From Charina bottae (Eukaryota > Chordata > Lepidosauria > Squamata > Charinaidae), in contig JALMGJ010000004.1 of the NCBI GenBank assembly GCA_023362775.1, positions 79,846,798 to 79,910,797 on the forward strand: a stretch of 64,000 nucleotides of DNA. The letters are read 5' to 3'. The notes below the pieces were generated by a model. It was not told the origin of the DNA, did no database searches, and saw only the letters and a program-made list of their open reading frames with translations. Positions 11,476 through 25,300 of this stretch are shown here, in pieces (position 1 is the first letter of the stretch; the number at the start of each line of letters is the position of its first letter). A program made the translations under genes and the position numbers.

Positions 11476-11879
11476 TACTACACTGCAAAAGGCATATTTC
11501 TATCATTCATTTCTGAATATCCTTCAAAATACCCATATAGTGAAGGAGAATATACTTTCTCAAAACTTTGTACAATTGTTTCTTTAATGGACAAAGATGA
11601 AATAAAATTGAAATAATTTTAGTGGAGCACATCTGTTTTGTACATACAAAGTAATTTATATAATTATTTAATATAAACAAAATAAGTCTACAATTTAATC
11701 AAACACAATCTACTAAAAATATTGAAAACTAGGATTAAATGGTAACAGCAAAAATTAAATTGTCTTATAAGAGAATAATCTCAAATCACTTTTCATCCTC
11801 TGTATACAAATGCTGCTTTTGTATACTTTTCATGTTTAATATTGTCACTCTATGCAAAACTGAGTTCTAGTGTAAATCA

Positions 11880-12030
11880 GATATGGGAACCTGTGGCCTC
11901 CAGATGTTGTTAAAACTCCCAGAAGCTCCAAAATGTGCTGATTGAATCATTTAGTCATCAAATACAACTCCCTGCTCCTTTGTATGCAGGAATACAAATT
12001 AAAGCATCTGGAGGACAAGATGTGATGGAT
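11880..12030. mobile_element. Palindromic MITE-like remnant
   Basis: GGCCTCCAGATGTTGTTAAA on the left and GCATCTGGAGGACA on the right form diverged inverted ends of a widespread amniote non-autonomous DNA repeat. The centre contains ACAACTCCCTGCTCC...TGCAGGAAT, which resembles a CR1-end motif. Confidence 0.5.
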
Positions 12031-12254
12031 TCATGATCCAGGCTTTTTAGACTTTTTAACTGGATACAACTAAGACAAAGCATCTAAATGAGAAATACTT
12101 GCTTAATTATGTTGTTATAAAACAAGTTATAGAGTCATATGATGTAATATGACATATTATTGCCAAGAAAACTATATTCATGTGCCCATGTAGTATAGGA
12201 AGCCTTTATCTTTATATAGCTGGTTAGACTAGGAACTGGTATGGAGTTGTTTGT

Positions 12255-13380
12255 TTGATTGATTGTTTTTTTTTAATTGATTGATTATATGCCATCAAGT
12301 CATTTTCAACTCCTAGTGACCACATAGATGATTTTCTTCATGACAATCTATCCCTAACCTGTTCTTCCAGGATTCCCAATGGTGCACTCTTTGCCACTGT
12401 AACTGAGTTCATCCACCTTGCTGCCGGTCATCCTCTTTTTCTCTTTTTTTCACCTTTCCCAGCATTAGAGCCTTTTCCAGAGAGCTAGGTCTTTGCATAA
12501 AGTAGGATAATTTGAACATAGTCATGTGTGCCTCAAGTGACAACTGTGGGTTGATTTGTTCAATGAACATTTGAACATTTGTTTTCTTGTCCACTGTATT
12601 CTCAAGAGTCTTCTCCAACACCAAAGTTGAAGGGCGTCATTACTCTTCCTATCCTGCTTCTTTAAAGTCCAACTTTCACCTCCATAGAGTATCACAGGAA
12701 ATACCATGGCTTGCACGATTCTGTTCTTTGCAGGTATAGACATATTACAGCATCTGAATATCTTTTCCAAGGCCTTCATGGCTGCTCTACCAAGTGCTAG
12801 TTTGTGGTGTATTTCTAATAAACAGTGTGATATTCATACTGAAAGTATCCAATGCCTGTCTATCTCAATTCGCTGATGCTTAAGAAGTCAATTTATAGTT
12901 GTTTTATTTCATTCTTCACTGTACTGATCTTTTCTGCATTCATGCTTCTTAGTTCCATGTTCCTACTGTAATGTAGCTTCAGATTTTCTTTTCGTGTATG
13001 GCAGCATCAAAAACTAGATGTCCCAAAGTCTTTAATCTAGCCACAGTATAAGCACCATTAGTACCCCAAAAGGCCCTCATTTTTCCTCAGTAGCATGTTG
13101 CATGCCATCTGACCTAAGGGCCTATCATAGAACACTATATCATTAGTCATTTTATGTTTTCTATTCATGTGCTTTTCTTGGCAAAAATACAGTAGTGGTT
13201 TACCATTATTTTCTGCTGCAATATGAATTGATAATCCAACTTCCTATATTGTTGCTATCCAATATTGATACCTGCTTGATTTAGCTGGGCAGTTTGGATG
13301 ACCTTCATGGCTTGGGTGACCCTGCTGGGAATATATACTCTAGGCATGCACTCTCAGCATTCTTTGCTCATCCTTCCCAG
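12255..13380 (-). mobile_element. Old RTE-type LINE relic
   Basis: On the minus strand it encodes pieces of the RTE C-terminal region: residues resembling AMVFPVILYGGESWTLKK and LQLWCWRRLLRIQW in a frame at 12522-12779, then a KREKEDDRQ-type piece in another frame. The 3' end near 12290 has CTTGATGGCATATAATCAAT followed by an ATCA-type tail, unlike the AAC-type tail of the BovB copies. Frameshifts and stops are many. It is much older than the BovB elements at 32.5, 55.6 and 63 kb. Confidence 0.65.
12522..12779 (-). pseudogene. RTE reverse-transcriptase C-terminal fragment
   Basis: The 85-codon frame carries the conserved region after the RT domain (VFPVILYGGESWTLKK, then WCWRRLLRIQWTRK). It lies in the middle of the RTE relic and continues out of frame on both sides. 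It is non-functional and has no catalytic YADD box. Confidence 0.65.
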
Positions 13381-13831
13381 GAACAACTTCCCCCACCCCC
13401 ATGTTGAGGCAGCACAGCAGGGCTAGAGAGGGGAGGGAAGGATCATATTATTTTGCCAACAATAGAAAATGATGACTAAAGGCTTGGCATTAGCTCAAGC
13501 TCAGTAAGAATTCTTGGTCACTATACCTACCATTTTAATTCCTCCATATTATTTATGGTTCCCCAAAATACCATATTCCATTGTAGTGCTATGTAGGGAC
13601 CCAGAACATCTATAGAAGGCTTCATAAGCTGAGTTCATTTCACTTCACTTCTGCTGCTTTGTCAAATTGCTACCATCAAGGTAAAAGTTTACTGAAGGGC
13701 TGTAATGGTATGTGGGAATGGCCTTGGGAAACAGGAGGAAGACACAAGCCAGTTGTCCAGTCTGTGGCTTTTCTTCCTGTCTCCCAAGGACATTCCCAGA
13801 TACCATTACAAGGGCAACATGGCTTGACAGC

Positions 13832-14070
13832 TTGAAAAGACCTACCAAATCTAGTAAAGCACCAGGCTAGAAACCAGGAGACTGAGAGTTCTGTTCCTGC
13901 CTTAGGCATGAAAGCTGGCTGGATGACTTTGGGTCAGTCACTCTCTCTCACCCTAGCTCACCTCACAGGGTTGTTGTGGGGAAAATAGGAGGAGGAAGGA
14001 GTATTAGGTATGTTTGCTGCCTTGAGTTATTTAGAAAAATAATAAAGGCAGGATAAAAAATCTAAAAAAA
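13832..14070 (+). mobile_element. tRNA-derived SINE, second family
   Basis: The head CACCAGGCTAGAAACCAGGA is followed by CCTGCCTTAGGCATGAAAG, CACCTCACAGGGTTGTTGTG and the 3' segment GCCTTGAGTTATTTAGAAAA with an A-rich tail. Same family as 4222-4500 (opposite strand) and 61848-62030. Confidence 0.75.
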
Positions 14071-14074
14071 AGCT

Positions 14075-15515
14075 TTGTCAATAGCATCAAATACTGATTC
14101 TATATGCATGTTGAACTTTTTCATACACAAAACCAGCAGAAATGTACAAGCTAATTTGTTTTGGCTCCTTCAGTTAATGTGCCACATATTTTTCACTTCT
14201 AATATTAATGGGAAATGAATGAAAAATTATTTTAATAAATGTGAGCACTTTCAGTATGATTCTCCTATTTACCTGCCTAACATGCAAGAACTGATCAGTG
14301 AAAATTTAGCTTCCAGTAATTAAATTTATTATATCAAGGTTTACACTGATATGCTAATAACTCCATTAATCTTGTATCTTCCTATGTAAATCTGGATCCC
14401 AGATGTTGCATCATTTGCAAATATTGCAATTAAAACATTTTATCACTCACAGTTATGCAAAAGAGCAGCAGACTGGAAAATGGGCAAAATTGCTTGGCTA
14501 GGACATTACCATAGCAACGCATTGACCTCCATTGAATTAGTTACAAGGGAAGATTCTGCTATTAATTATCATGGTCAGAAATGGATATAATCCGAGTCTT
14601 CTTTTTTTCCTTCTTAATATGGGCATTTCTAAGTTATCATAAATCTCAGATTTTAAGAGTCAAGGTTCCAACCCCAAACCATTAAAATATATAATCTTTA
14701 AACATTGAGAGAAAAAGAGAGATAGTGGAAGAATGTCATTTATCAAGTCTGCACAAGGTACCTCTTTAACTTTTTGTAGTCTAAGCACTCTGTCAGACAT
14801 GTTTCAAAGTACATATTCATTATTGCTCATTTTAGCTATTGAACTGTCTGCATTACGTGTGTCAGCAATTATCTCTCATTTTAAAAAGCCATCATTAATT
14901 AGGGGCAAACTAATCACCACAGGACCTTTGAAACAGATAAATGTCTCTCTTTGTCACTTTCAGATTTTTTTCTGGAACAAAGTTATTATTTCCTTGACAT
15001 TCTATAAAAAAAGTTGTTATTCAGTTATAGGAGACGCTTATACAGAAGATAATCCATTGAACACTCTCCTGGACTGCTATAAACTCATGGGTTTACTATG
15101 ATAATTTATGGGATTAGAAAAGAAAATAGCCTTGTCAATTAAAACTATAACAACTACAACATTTGAACTTATTCTTTGGTTTATGTGATTTTTTTAAAAA
15201 AATTTTGTATAGCAGCAAAGTTAGTTCTAGTAAATATTTCCTGTGTTCAACTGCAAGGGCCACAACACAGCATGGGTGGCTTATCACTTTTTAAATTAAA
15301 TGAACAATTCCACCTAAGCAATCCTGGCTGGACCAAGAGCCAGAGTCAGAAAGATGGGAGGGAAATTCCTTTCCCTACACCTACATTCAGCAGGATAGGT
15401 GATCCCACATGGGAATCTCATATGGAGAGGCAGGATTTTATCAGAATCCTCAAATACCATCCTTTCTCCCAAATGGCAACAACCTCCTCTATTCCAAAAT
15501 GTTATCCTATGGCCT
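14075..15515. other. AT-rich unassigned DNA
   Basis: No repeat recognised. Frames of 122 and 113 codons (14733-15101, 15176-15517) lack any recognisable domain and overlap ordinary AT-rich sequence. Confidence 0.5.
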
Positions 15516-15527
15516 AACTATTTAGAC

Positions 15528-15775
15528 CAGAGCTTTCCAAACTGTGTGTCACGACACAAAAGTGTGTCGCCACACAACCCGGAAGCGCTAATCATCATCA
15601 GCGCTTCCGGGTTTTCCCGTGGTGACACACCAATGGCGGCGTGCAAAAGCCGAAAGCGGCAGCAGTGCTTCCAGGTTTTTGTGCGCTGCCGCAACAGCGG
15701 CACTTCCGGGTTTTCCCGCGGTGACACACCAACAGCGGTTGGTGTGTCGCCACGGGAAAACTTTGGAAAGCCCTG
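15528..15775 (+). mobile_element. hAT-type non-autonomous transposon, copy 2
   Basis: Ends CAGAGCTTTCCAAACT and ACTTTGGAAAGCCCTG are inverted repeats. The 8-bp duplication ATTTAGAC is perfect at 15520-15527 and 15776-15783. The 248-bp body is strongly self-complementary: CCCGGAAGCGCT pairs with AGCGCTTCCGGG, and GTTTTCCCGNGGTGACACACC occurs twice directly and once inverted. It encodes no transposase. Confidence 0.92.
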
Positions 15776-15807
15776 ATTTAGACAATAGGATAGGTTACTT
15801 AATATAA

Positions 15808-15850
15808 AAAAGGTAAAGTTTCCCCCTGCACAGTCGTGTCCGACTCTAGA
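15808..15850 (-). mobile_element. tRNA-RTE SINE tail fragment
   Basis: GGTAAAGTTTCCCCCTGCAC followed by AGTCGTGTCCGACTCTAG is the last 40 or so bases of the SINE family at 440. The rest is absent. No target duplication is visible. Confidence 0.7.
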
Positions 15851-15859
15851 TAAGTAACT

Positions 15860-18800
15860 CATAATTTAACAGTGACTTAAATCCTAAATTGTGATATGAG
15901 AGTTAGTATTATATTAGCTCCAGATATTTATCTACACCTATAAAAGTCATATCTAACACAATCTGAATTTCAAATAATATTTCAGTCAATACCAAACACT
16001 AATTGGTAAGTAGATAATTGGTGATTAACAGGACAGTTGCTTTGCAGAAGTCATAAGAATAAATGTATAAACATAGTTGGAAATATGTTAGGTTTGGAAT
16101 GAAATTCAAAAAGGTTGATTGAAAATGGGAACTCTTTCCTTCTGCTCAAATGCTTATGAGATCAGTTCCAGATCTGCCCAAATCTTAACTGCATATGAAC
16201 TGGGGATCACATTGTGCTCTGACCACTACTTTTCGCTTGTCAGTTGCTACTAATTTTACAAGCTAGTGTATGCCATAGCAGAAGGCACACATTAATTATT
16301 ATTGCTTGTGAAATGGACAAGTAAATAGTGGTAGCTGGTAAACAAGCTGATTACTTCAGCAAGCCTACCTCCCTCTCAATTTCTGGGAAGGAAATTATTT
16401 TCAGAGTATGCTAGAAATGTCACTTCAAAGCCACTAACCCTGTCTGTAAGGGGAAAGTCTACCTCTCTAGCCCCATCGTTTCACCTTTTTTCTGCAAAAT
16501 AGAGGGGAAAATGTCTGTTTTTGTGAACATTTATAAAAAGAACTTGCTAAAAGACTTTAGAATTTGTGACCATTCAAAAAGTAATGTATGCAAAAACCAG
16601 ATAGATTCAAGGTGAACGGACAGATGTTAGTCCATCTCGAAAATGATCAAAGATCATTCTAAGGAAAATAATCATCCAAAAAATATATATTATATTAAAA
16701 TATCATAGTGTTCCATTTTCAGTGTTGGCCCTACAATTAAGCAGAATGAGGCAACTGTGTCAGATTTTGAATGTCTTCTGCTGCTTTTATTGTGAAAAAG
16801 ATGCACCAAACTTCTTTGGTGGGTGTTTTGGTGATAAATTATTTTAGGCTTGCTTATTCATTTATGTGACTAAGCCACAGATGAGTCTGACCTTTTCTGT
16901 GCTGCAGACCATGCATATACCAACAAAAACGAAGTCAGCTTAAGAAATCCTTTTTGAGAATTCAACCATGTCTTCCATTTCAGCCATGGCGATGTTCTGT
17001 CCAGATTACAGCCTTTCATTGGTGAATTCCAATCCTTCTTTAGTCATCCTGAACTAATTTAAAAGAAGAAAGAACCATCACAATTTTGCCATTTTTTGTC
17101 CTCACTTAGATTAGAAGGGGAAGGTAGGACAGTCCTTGTTAATTTCACCTAATTTTAAAACAACAACCACAACTGTTTTTACATTTTTCATTGTTTCATC
17201 AGTGAACTTGTTAAAAAAAAGGCCTAACGTTTCACCATTCCACTGTTCCATGAAGGGCTTTGACCTGTGACAGGATGTGTAGGAGCATTTCTGCCACAGC
17301 ACACAGTAGACAATTGGAGTGGAGCTGTTTGCCTAGAAGTGCAACAGGCAAACCAGACAAGACCACTTCACCAAGGGCAAGTCAGAAACATTATTTTTGC
17401 TGTATAGATGAAAAAGGTTTATGGATGTTGCCTTCCACATGAGCTGGGAGAAGGGGAGGTTAATACCTGTCCTTGAAAAATGGTCGATCGCCTGCACTTG
17501 TACTGGGGCAAGCTGTTTGTGTAGTCCTCTGAACAGAATATAGGTAATAAAAATGGACAATATAAAGTTAATATAATATTCATAAAATAATAATAAAAAT
17601 ATAGTATAATAGTTTTCTAACAGCTATTATGCATGGTATCACATTGTTTTATATAAACTGTATAAACTTGCTTTAAATAAACTAAAATCTTAGCTTACTG
17701 TGAGTAATAGCCTACTTCTACTGATAGGGATGAAAAGAAATGCTTGTGGATTGTCTGCTTCATGACGAAATGAACTGGGTTTAGTACTATGTATTTTAAC
17801 CTGGAAGATGGGAGATACTATTCACCATTCTGTCCTAGGCAAAAAATATCCTGGGTGAGCCCTGCTTATTCAAAAGTTCTAGCCAAAAATCTTACATTTT
17901 GTCAATATGGAACAATATGAATACATCAGTAGTTCCCTGGGGTATCCACTGTGTTACTAAATAATGATAGTGCTGCCTATACAATATACAGCGTCTTTCT
18001 AGAAATATTTACTCACACCCAAGATGGCATAATATGGAGATGAGGAAAAAAATATGTTGATGTAGGATTTTTTGTTTTGTTATATTTGTTTATTTGTTTT
18101 GGTGCCACTATATCAATTCCATCCCACTGCTAAGAAGGCAGACTTTAAGTGGGATCTCAGACCATAGCAGTTCTCACATTCATGGAATTCCAGTATGAGG
18201 TTTTACACATTACATGCTGGAACATTCAAGGTGACATTATGATGTAGAGAATTAAACATGGAAAGACTAGATATTCTATTGACTGCATAACTCAACTAGC
18301 TATTATGTATAAAACAGAATCAGGTATTTTAAAATAACCATAACTTAGAAATTACTGTGATGCTTCTAAAATGTGTCACCTTCATTTTTCCCCCACATGG
18401 TACTTCTTTACAAAAAGGTTGATTTAAGTTCTTTAGTAATTTGATTCATGGAAATGTGATCCAGAATTCTTTGCACTTTGAACTTGAGAAAATGTGAAAA
18501 CAAACATTGCACAAGTTAATCCTCTGTAACCAAGTTTTAGAGTGCCCTTGAACTGGAACATGCAAATATATTTAAAAAGTTAAATAGTCTGAAGTAGGCT
18601 CACTTAATTAAAGCCTTACCAAGACTTTGTAAGTGGGATTAACTTTTTTACAGTAATTAGAATTTGGGAGTAAAGGACAAGTGACAGGATGTTACTCTTT
18701 TCTTTCACAAACATCACCCAAGGTATAAAAAGGATAAGTGCAGTTTCATCAGCATTAATCCTACAAAAGAAAAGAGAGAAGTGATTTAGAAACACTTTAC

Positions 18801-20440
18801 ATACTTTATTTTTACTAGAAATGTACAGCACTAATTGCTGGTTTCAGAAATGTCCTTATTATCTATGATGGGAACTTTTCCCTTGGCAGCATCTACTACT
18901 CTTTCCTTAATTTGAAAGTATTATTAGTCCCTGCAATAATTTTCTAATGTATCACTTAAAAGAATTGGAACATATTTCATTATCTATTTTATTTACCATT
19001 GTTTGAGAGCCCTGTTTCTTGCCTAAGGCATGCTATCATTTTATATAGTGCTCAACTCCCATTACAAAAAATCCAAGATCTTTACTAGAGAACTAACGTT
19101 CATTGGACTGTCAGATAAGCTTTACATGCAATTATCATAATTAATATTTTATCTTAAGATTTTATTAGGTCAAAAATTTAAATTGGGTAACTTTCTGTTC
19201 TAAGTTAAGTCTTTTCAAAATGGAAATGCCTATTTCCTCAGCTTTTTTAGAATCTGCACCTATCAATCAGGGGGGAGACTTACTTATATAAGGAAAAACT
19301 GTAAATTTCATCCACTTCTGCTTTTTTTTTAAAAAAAATCAAGGATAGATATTCCAAGGATTGTTAAAGAAGAAACATGCAGTAAAGCAATATTTGGATT
19401 TGGACCCTGGTCAAATTGACAACCACCAAAATGGTCTGGTCTGAATGATTCCAGCTGTTTTCCAAATTTAGTGAGTTCCAAATTTAATAAAATCAACCCT
19501 AGTCCAAAGGCCCTTCTGCAATTAAAGATATTTCAGGATATCATTGTTTGTGGATAGCACTGGTTGCCAGAGGGGTTTCAGAATGGTGTTTGTTATAACT
19601 TGAGACTTTTCAGGGAAATTTGGACCTTAGAATACTGTTGCTGTTTGGCTGTTCCTGTTATACTACTAGAAAGACTTGCTTTCTAAGTAGTATAAGAAGA
19701 TCTTTAGTGAATTGGGGCTCTAGCATCATTAAGTTCTATCTCATAAGCAACTTCCCTGTTTGCTAGTGGAGTAAGATTTTCACCATTTCCTGTGGTTCCT
19801 CAGCCAACCAAATATTAACCTTAGAGTCCTAATTGTTTTTCTTTCTCTTACTTATTTGTAACTTTCCTGGTTACAATAATTCTGTCTATCTCATACATTC
19901 TTCTTCCATCCTTTTCTGCATTCTTCTTTCTCCTTTTGGGCATCAAGTGATGATTTTGTTTGATAATTTCCAAATTTATTAACTGACTGTAAACTACTTA
20001 TCAGCTACTTCAGACTGATAAGAAAGACCAGTAAATAACTTATGGTTGCAATGATCACAGATTCCATAAATTCATATTACACATTGGTGTAATAACACTT
20101 CAGTTATTTGAAGTAATAGCTAGAGAAAGTGAACAGTTTTTGATACTTTTGATTGCCAAAATTATATTTAAGCATTTATGTTTTTAAGGCTGTAACAAAC
20201 TGATTTCACTGATGGACACTATTATCTGCTTTCCTCCCTGGTTCTCAACAAATGTATTGGGACTGTATCTATCAGAATTCCTAGCCAATGTATTCTATAA
20301 AACTGTTTTTGGTCACTATTCTTGGAAACCCTAGTTTAGTGCTACATGAATATGGCTTGGTATCATACAATTCACATTCCCATCTCTTTCTCCATCATGG
20401 CCATGAAAAGAAGAAAATAGGCATCTGTTTACATTTTAAA
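15860..20440. other. Long AT-rich stretch without recognisable features
   Basis: About 4.6 kb with no repeat family, coding signature or RNA gene that I can support. The frames at 17111-17302 and 18616-18831 have no domain. Confidence 0.5.
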
Positions 20441-20451
20441 CTGACTATTTA

Positions 20452-22300
20452 TTTATTTATCTATTGTTCATATTTCTATCACCGCCCATCTGCCCAGACG
20501 GGGGACTCTGAGCGGTTTACAATAAAATCAACAGTTAAAAATATATAAACATAAAATCAGCTATTATAAATACAGATAAATAAATATAAATATTAAATCC
20601 AAGTGGCAATATGATATCATATAGTAGGGAGGATACTATGGCACTAGCCACCCCCAGGAGGAGCTGTTACCTTTCCCATCCCAAGCAAGGCGGCAGAACC
20701 AGGTTTTCAGATTTTTCTGGGAGGCCGGGAGCAAGGGAGCCCGCCTCTCCTCTGAGGGCAGAATATTCCAAAGGGCGGGCGCCACTGCAGAGAAGGCCCA
20801 CCTCCTGGACCCTGCTAGATGAAATTCCTTTGCCAATGGGGTCTGTAGCACGCCTTCTCTGCATGACCGGGTGGGATGAGTCGATGTTATGGGGATGAGA
20901 CGGTCCCTCAGGTAACCTGGCCCCATGCCATGTAGGGCTTTAAAGGTCATAACCAACACCTTGAATTGGACCCGGAAGCAAACTGCTACCCAATGCAGGC
21001 CACATTCTGGACCAGCTGAAGCTTCTGGATACTCTTCAAGGGTAGCCCCATGTAGAGCGCATTGTAATAATCTATGTGGGAGATGACAAGGGCAGGAGTG
21101 ACTGTTCGGAGGGCCTCTCAATCCAGGAATAGGCGTAGATGGTGCACAACCTGAAGTTGCGTGAAGGCCGTCCTGGCCATGACTGCCACCTGTTCTTTGA
21201 GCAGGAGTCGTGAGTCCAGGAGGACCCCCAGGTTCTGCACTGGCACTGAATGGGGCAGTGCCACCCCATCCAGAACCAAAGATGACAACTTCCTTGATAC
21301 AGAGGGGGCATCAATCCACAGCCACTCGGTATTACCAGGGTTCAGTTGAAGCCTGTTGTTCCCATCCAGACCCCCACAGCCCCCAGGCACTGAGATAGGG
21401 CAGTGACCACATCACTTACTTCACCTAGGATGGAGATATATACTTGAGTATCATCAGCATATTGATGATACTGCATCCCATAGTGACGGATGATCTCACC
21501 CAGTGGTTTCATGTAGATGTTAAATAGGAGAGGAGAGAGAACCGAACCCTGCGGCACCCCACACAAGAAGGGTCACGGGTCAGATCTCTCCTCCCCTATC
21601 ACCACCGATTGGGATCGGCCCTGGAGGAAGGAGGTGAACCAGCGCAGAACCATGCCACCCAACCCAAACTCCTTGAGCCATCCCAAAAGGATACCATGGT
21701 TGATGGTATCGAAAGCCATTGAGAGGTCCAAGAGAGCCAGGATGGATGCACTCCCTCCATCCAGTTCTCGCCAGAGATCATCCATAAGCGCAACCAATGT
21801 AGTCTCCATCCCATATCCTGGCCTGAAACCTGACTGAAAGGGGTCTAGATAATCTGTTTCATCCAGAATCCTCTGGAGTTGCAATGCAACCACTTTCTGA
21901 ACCACCTTTCCCAAAAAGGGAAGGTGGGAGACAGGACAAAAATTGTCCAACACCATAGGGTCCAGGGATGGTTCCTTGAGGAGGGGGTATACCGGTGCCT
22001 CCTGAAAGGCAGCCAGAAACACCCCATCCCTCAAGGATATACTTAGCATCACCTGGACCCAACCACAAGTCATCTCCCAGGCTGATTTTACCAGCCAGGA
22101 AGGGCAAGGGTCTAGATGACATGTGGTGTCATTTACAATCCAGAGGATCCTGTCCACTTCCTCAGGTCCAACAGGATCAAACTCTTCCCAGATAACAGGG
22201 CAAGTACCATTCCTCAGCATATCCTCAGACTGTGCCTCACACTTAGAGTCCAACTTTGAATAAACCTGAGTGATTTTATCCTGCAGATGCTCAGACTATA
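20452..22300 (-). mobile_element. Decayed L2 LINE
   Basis: The minus strand carries the L2 reverse-transcriptase region and 3' UTR. The 3' end near 20452-20525 reads as an L2 tail (AAACCGCTCAGAGTCCCCCG, then GGGCGGTGATAGAAATATG). The coding part aligns closely in protein sequence with the intact copy at 44030-45880 but has several stops and frameshifts. The 3' UTR differs in length and sequence from that copy, so the two belong to different subfamilies. Confidence 0.85.
20636..22253 (-). pseudogene. L2 ORF2 reverse transcriptase, broken
   Basis: The best frames are 22253-21573 (226 aa, from CPVIWEEFDPVGPEEVDRIL through motif A LLDLSMAFDTINH), 21566-21342 (motif [18 protein letters not shown] and motif [11 protein letters not shown]), 21390-21118, and 21121-20636 (C-terminal FKVLVMTFKALHGMGPGYLR). 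The pieces are in different frames, so no enzyme can be made. The catalytic YADD is still readable. Confidence 0.85.
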
Positions 22301-22309
22301 GTTTGTTAT

Positions 22310-25300
22310 TCATCCAAACTGGAAGAAATTTAAGTATAAAGCACAGTTTCTGAGCCTAGCATATTTGGATAATCCATAGTTTAAACGATCTGTAGTTTCC
22401 AGTTAAATAAAATACTATTGTTGAAAACAAAGGCTGATTTTTTTTCTCTATGATTTCCTAATGGGATGGGAAGTACATAAGGCCAATTTATGTAGTGATG
22501 TTCAAATAAGTAATGGCCCTGATTTACACATAAAACTAAGACATAATGTTTGATTGTAAGCTAGATTGAAAAAACTCATGGTCTAAAAATTCTGGTTACT
22601 GTTTGTATAAATTCAGCCAGTATTTAAAATATCAGAAAGTACAGGTATAATATTTATTTAATGAACATGTCCTCCCCAATATAATTCCCCCACTTGCAGC
22701 TATTAAGCTCTTCAAACCAAAAATGTGTCATAAAACATATCATAACTCAGGAAATATATTGAAGAAAGCTTGCATAGGAGGCAGTACTAGAGCTGCTGTC
22801 TAAATTTGGAAAGAATTAGCTTTTGTTGCTATAGAAACCTCTGATGTTCTTTTATTCTTTTGGGAAATGTGAAATTGCACAAGTAAAAATAACACCATCA
22901 GTCCACTTGGTGGAGTAGGAAGCATTAGAAATAAGTTAACAGTATAATCGATCTAGATAATAATGATCTCTGTTTATAATGTAAAAATTTTGAAAATACT
23001 TCTTGTCAGCTCGGTTCTTTGTTGTAATTTTTATATGCATGTGTGTGAATTCATATTATTTTTGTAAAATCTACAATTTCACATATAAGGTTATTGGCCT
23101 CTTTTTTTCTTCTCTTAAAGTTTTAGAAAGGCTATCTCGTATATGAAATCACAGTGTCTGCATTGTTAACAGTTAAAGGTTTAATGTCATATGACATTGA
23201 AATATGTGTTTGAATACATAAAATAAGAAGCCAAATGTTTATGTAACTGTAGACCAAGCTTAGATAATATTTTGGCCCCCAAAGAATACATGCAGCAGTG
23301 CATGGGGACAGAAATAGGACAAATCTTCCTCTCTTTCTCCCCTTCTGTCTCTCACACACAGTCTTTCACACCTTACTTTTACTGGTTGGAATGACACATT
23401 ACACAAAGTCAAAATATGGTCTATTTAGTTTTACCTTAGCGGAATATATAAAGTGGCTCATAAATTATACTGTGTGGTTTACCATTCTGTGTCTATGCAA
23501 CCATTATCCACATTGGCCATACCTCCAGAAGGCAGCATCTAATTGGTTCAACTGCCTGGCACGTGTGTGTGTGTGTGTGCGCATGTGTGTGTTAAACTGG
23601 CATACTTTTGCTGCTGCAATCTTAACCATCTTGGCAGCACAGCAGCATTTTATTATCATTGAGGTCTAGAAATAATTTGGAGGCCCAACTGTACCAATAT
23701 TCAAATATTATGTCCATGGCAATAATTTTCACTGGAATTTTTAACTGTATGAACAATACATGATAATGTGATAGATTTATGGATTGAGCAATTTGCAGTT
23801 ATAGTATAAAAATGCTTTTTCCATTTGAATAAAGAGTTTTGTTGTTTTGTTCTAAGATCAATTGTCTTGATGCTCACCTGCTCTATTATGCTACAATGTA
23901 AAATAACTGATTTCATAAGAGCCAAGCAGCATTTTTGTTGTTTGCTTTGAACTTCCTAAGAGTGTCAATTTCCTGCATTTTCCTTTTAGCTGGTAGAATA
24001 GAACAACAGTATGTTGGCTTGCAAGGTAGTTTACAGATTAGATAACCTAACTTGAACAGAATAGCATGACCATGCTTTAAGTAAAATCCAACTTTGGCAG
24101 TATTTGTGGCCAAAATGGGTCAAATCTGACAGGTTCTGTCCTTATTATTAGCAAAGAATGTGGCATGCAGCACAGAAACTGCTAAGAATGGTAACTAAGT
24201 CTATTCCTTTTCCATCTTACCAAAAAGCATCCCATAAAAGCTGCAGTTAATCACAGCCATGAGGTAAACTGATGAGATTGAGTGTTATAGGAAGAATGAA
24301 TGAGGACTGAATTGCAAAACAAATACATGAAGGAAGAGCAAATGGGACAGGAGGATGGGGAAAACTGAAAAACCTCTGATTGGATTGAGCTGAGGATAAT
24401 CTGAAAAAATGGGAAGGGAGGAGTTTAAAGAAGAAAAGGCGATGTATGATTGGTATATGAGTGGAGTGGAAGCATGGAAGGCTTGTAAATGTAAAATGGT
24501 ATAAAGAGGTATAGTGATTAGTGTAAGGTATGTTAGATTTAATTAAATTTCATTTTATTTTCTGTATGCATTTAGCTTCTTTTGCTTACTATTTCTTACT
24601 TTTTTCCTGTGTTTTGCATAATGCTGGCTAATACCCATAAAGGAAATAGCATGATCAGCATTTATATATGGTTCAAAGCAAATAGTTCTGCTTCTGAATT
24701 AGTTGGGCTGTTGAAAGGCTGGCAGAGCTATAGAAAAATATTGATAACAGCTATTGATGAGCATTAAACAGCATGTCCCACTACTGGAAATGTTGGAGTC
24801 CAGTTGCTCAGCAGAGTCTTCTCAGCAACTGAAAAATGTTGTCAAATGCAAAGAAGACAGGAAATATACAGTATTTCTTCCAGCTAAGGGCATCTCTTAA
24901 GCATGGAGAGTAGCAAAGCAGTTCCTTTGTTCTTATAATTTCTTGCACAATAATAAAATATGTTTCAAATTTCTCAAACTTCTAAAATTGTAGTCCTATA
25001 AGAAGTGTCTCATCTCATTTGGAATGTGAATGTAATCTACCAAAGAAGAATCTGTAGGTTATTGTGATATTTCTGACCTTACAATTATTTTACTATTATG
25101 TTACCATATTATGTAACATATTATAATATTATGTTACTATTATGTTACCATAGATTAAATGTGGTAAGTAGTCATCAATCAACTTTCTTCATCTTTATAC
25201 AATCCATGGATATTCTTATGACCACATTCTTATGACTATGTATACAAATCTCTTTTCAGAGAATTAGGGTGATAAAAACTTAGCTAACTCTTGGCTAACT

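Noticed and set aside
15399..15862. Frames of 125 and 114 codons on opposite strands
   Set aside because: Both cross the hAT-type element with its inverted repeats, which removes stops on both strands.
24200..24540. LTR or promoter
   Set aside because: A TATA-like GGTATAAAGAGG is present, but there are no TG...CA ends, target duplication or polyadenylation signal in the right order.
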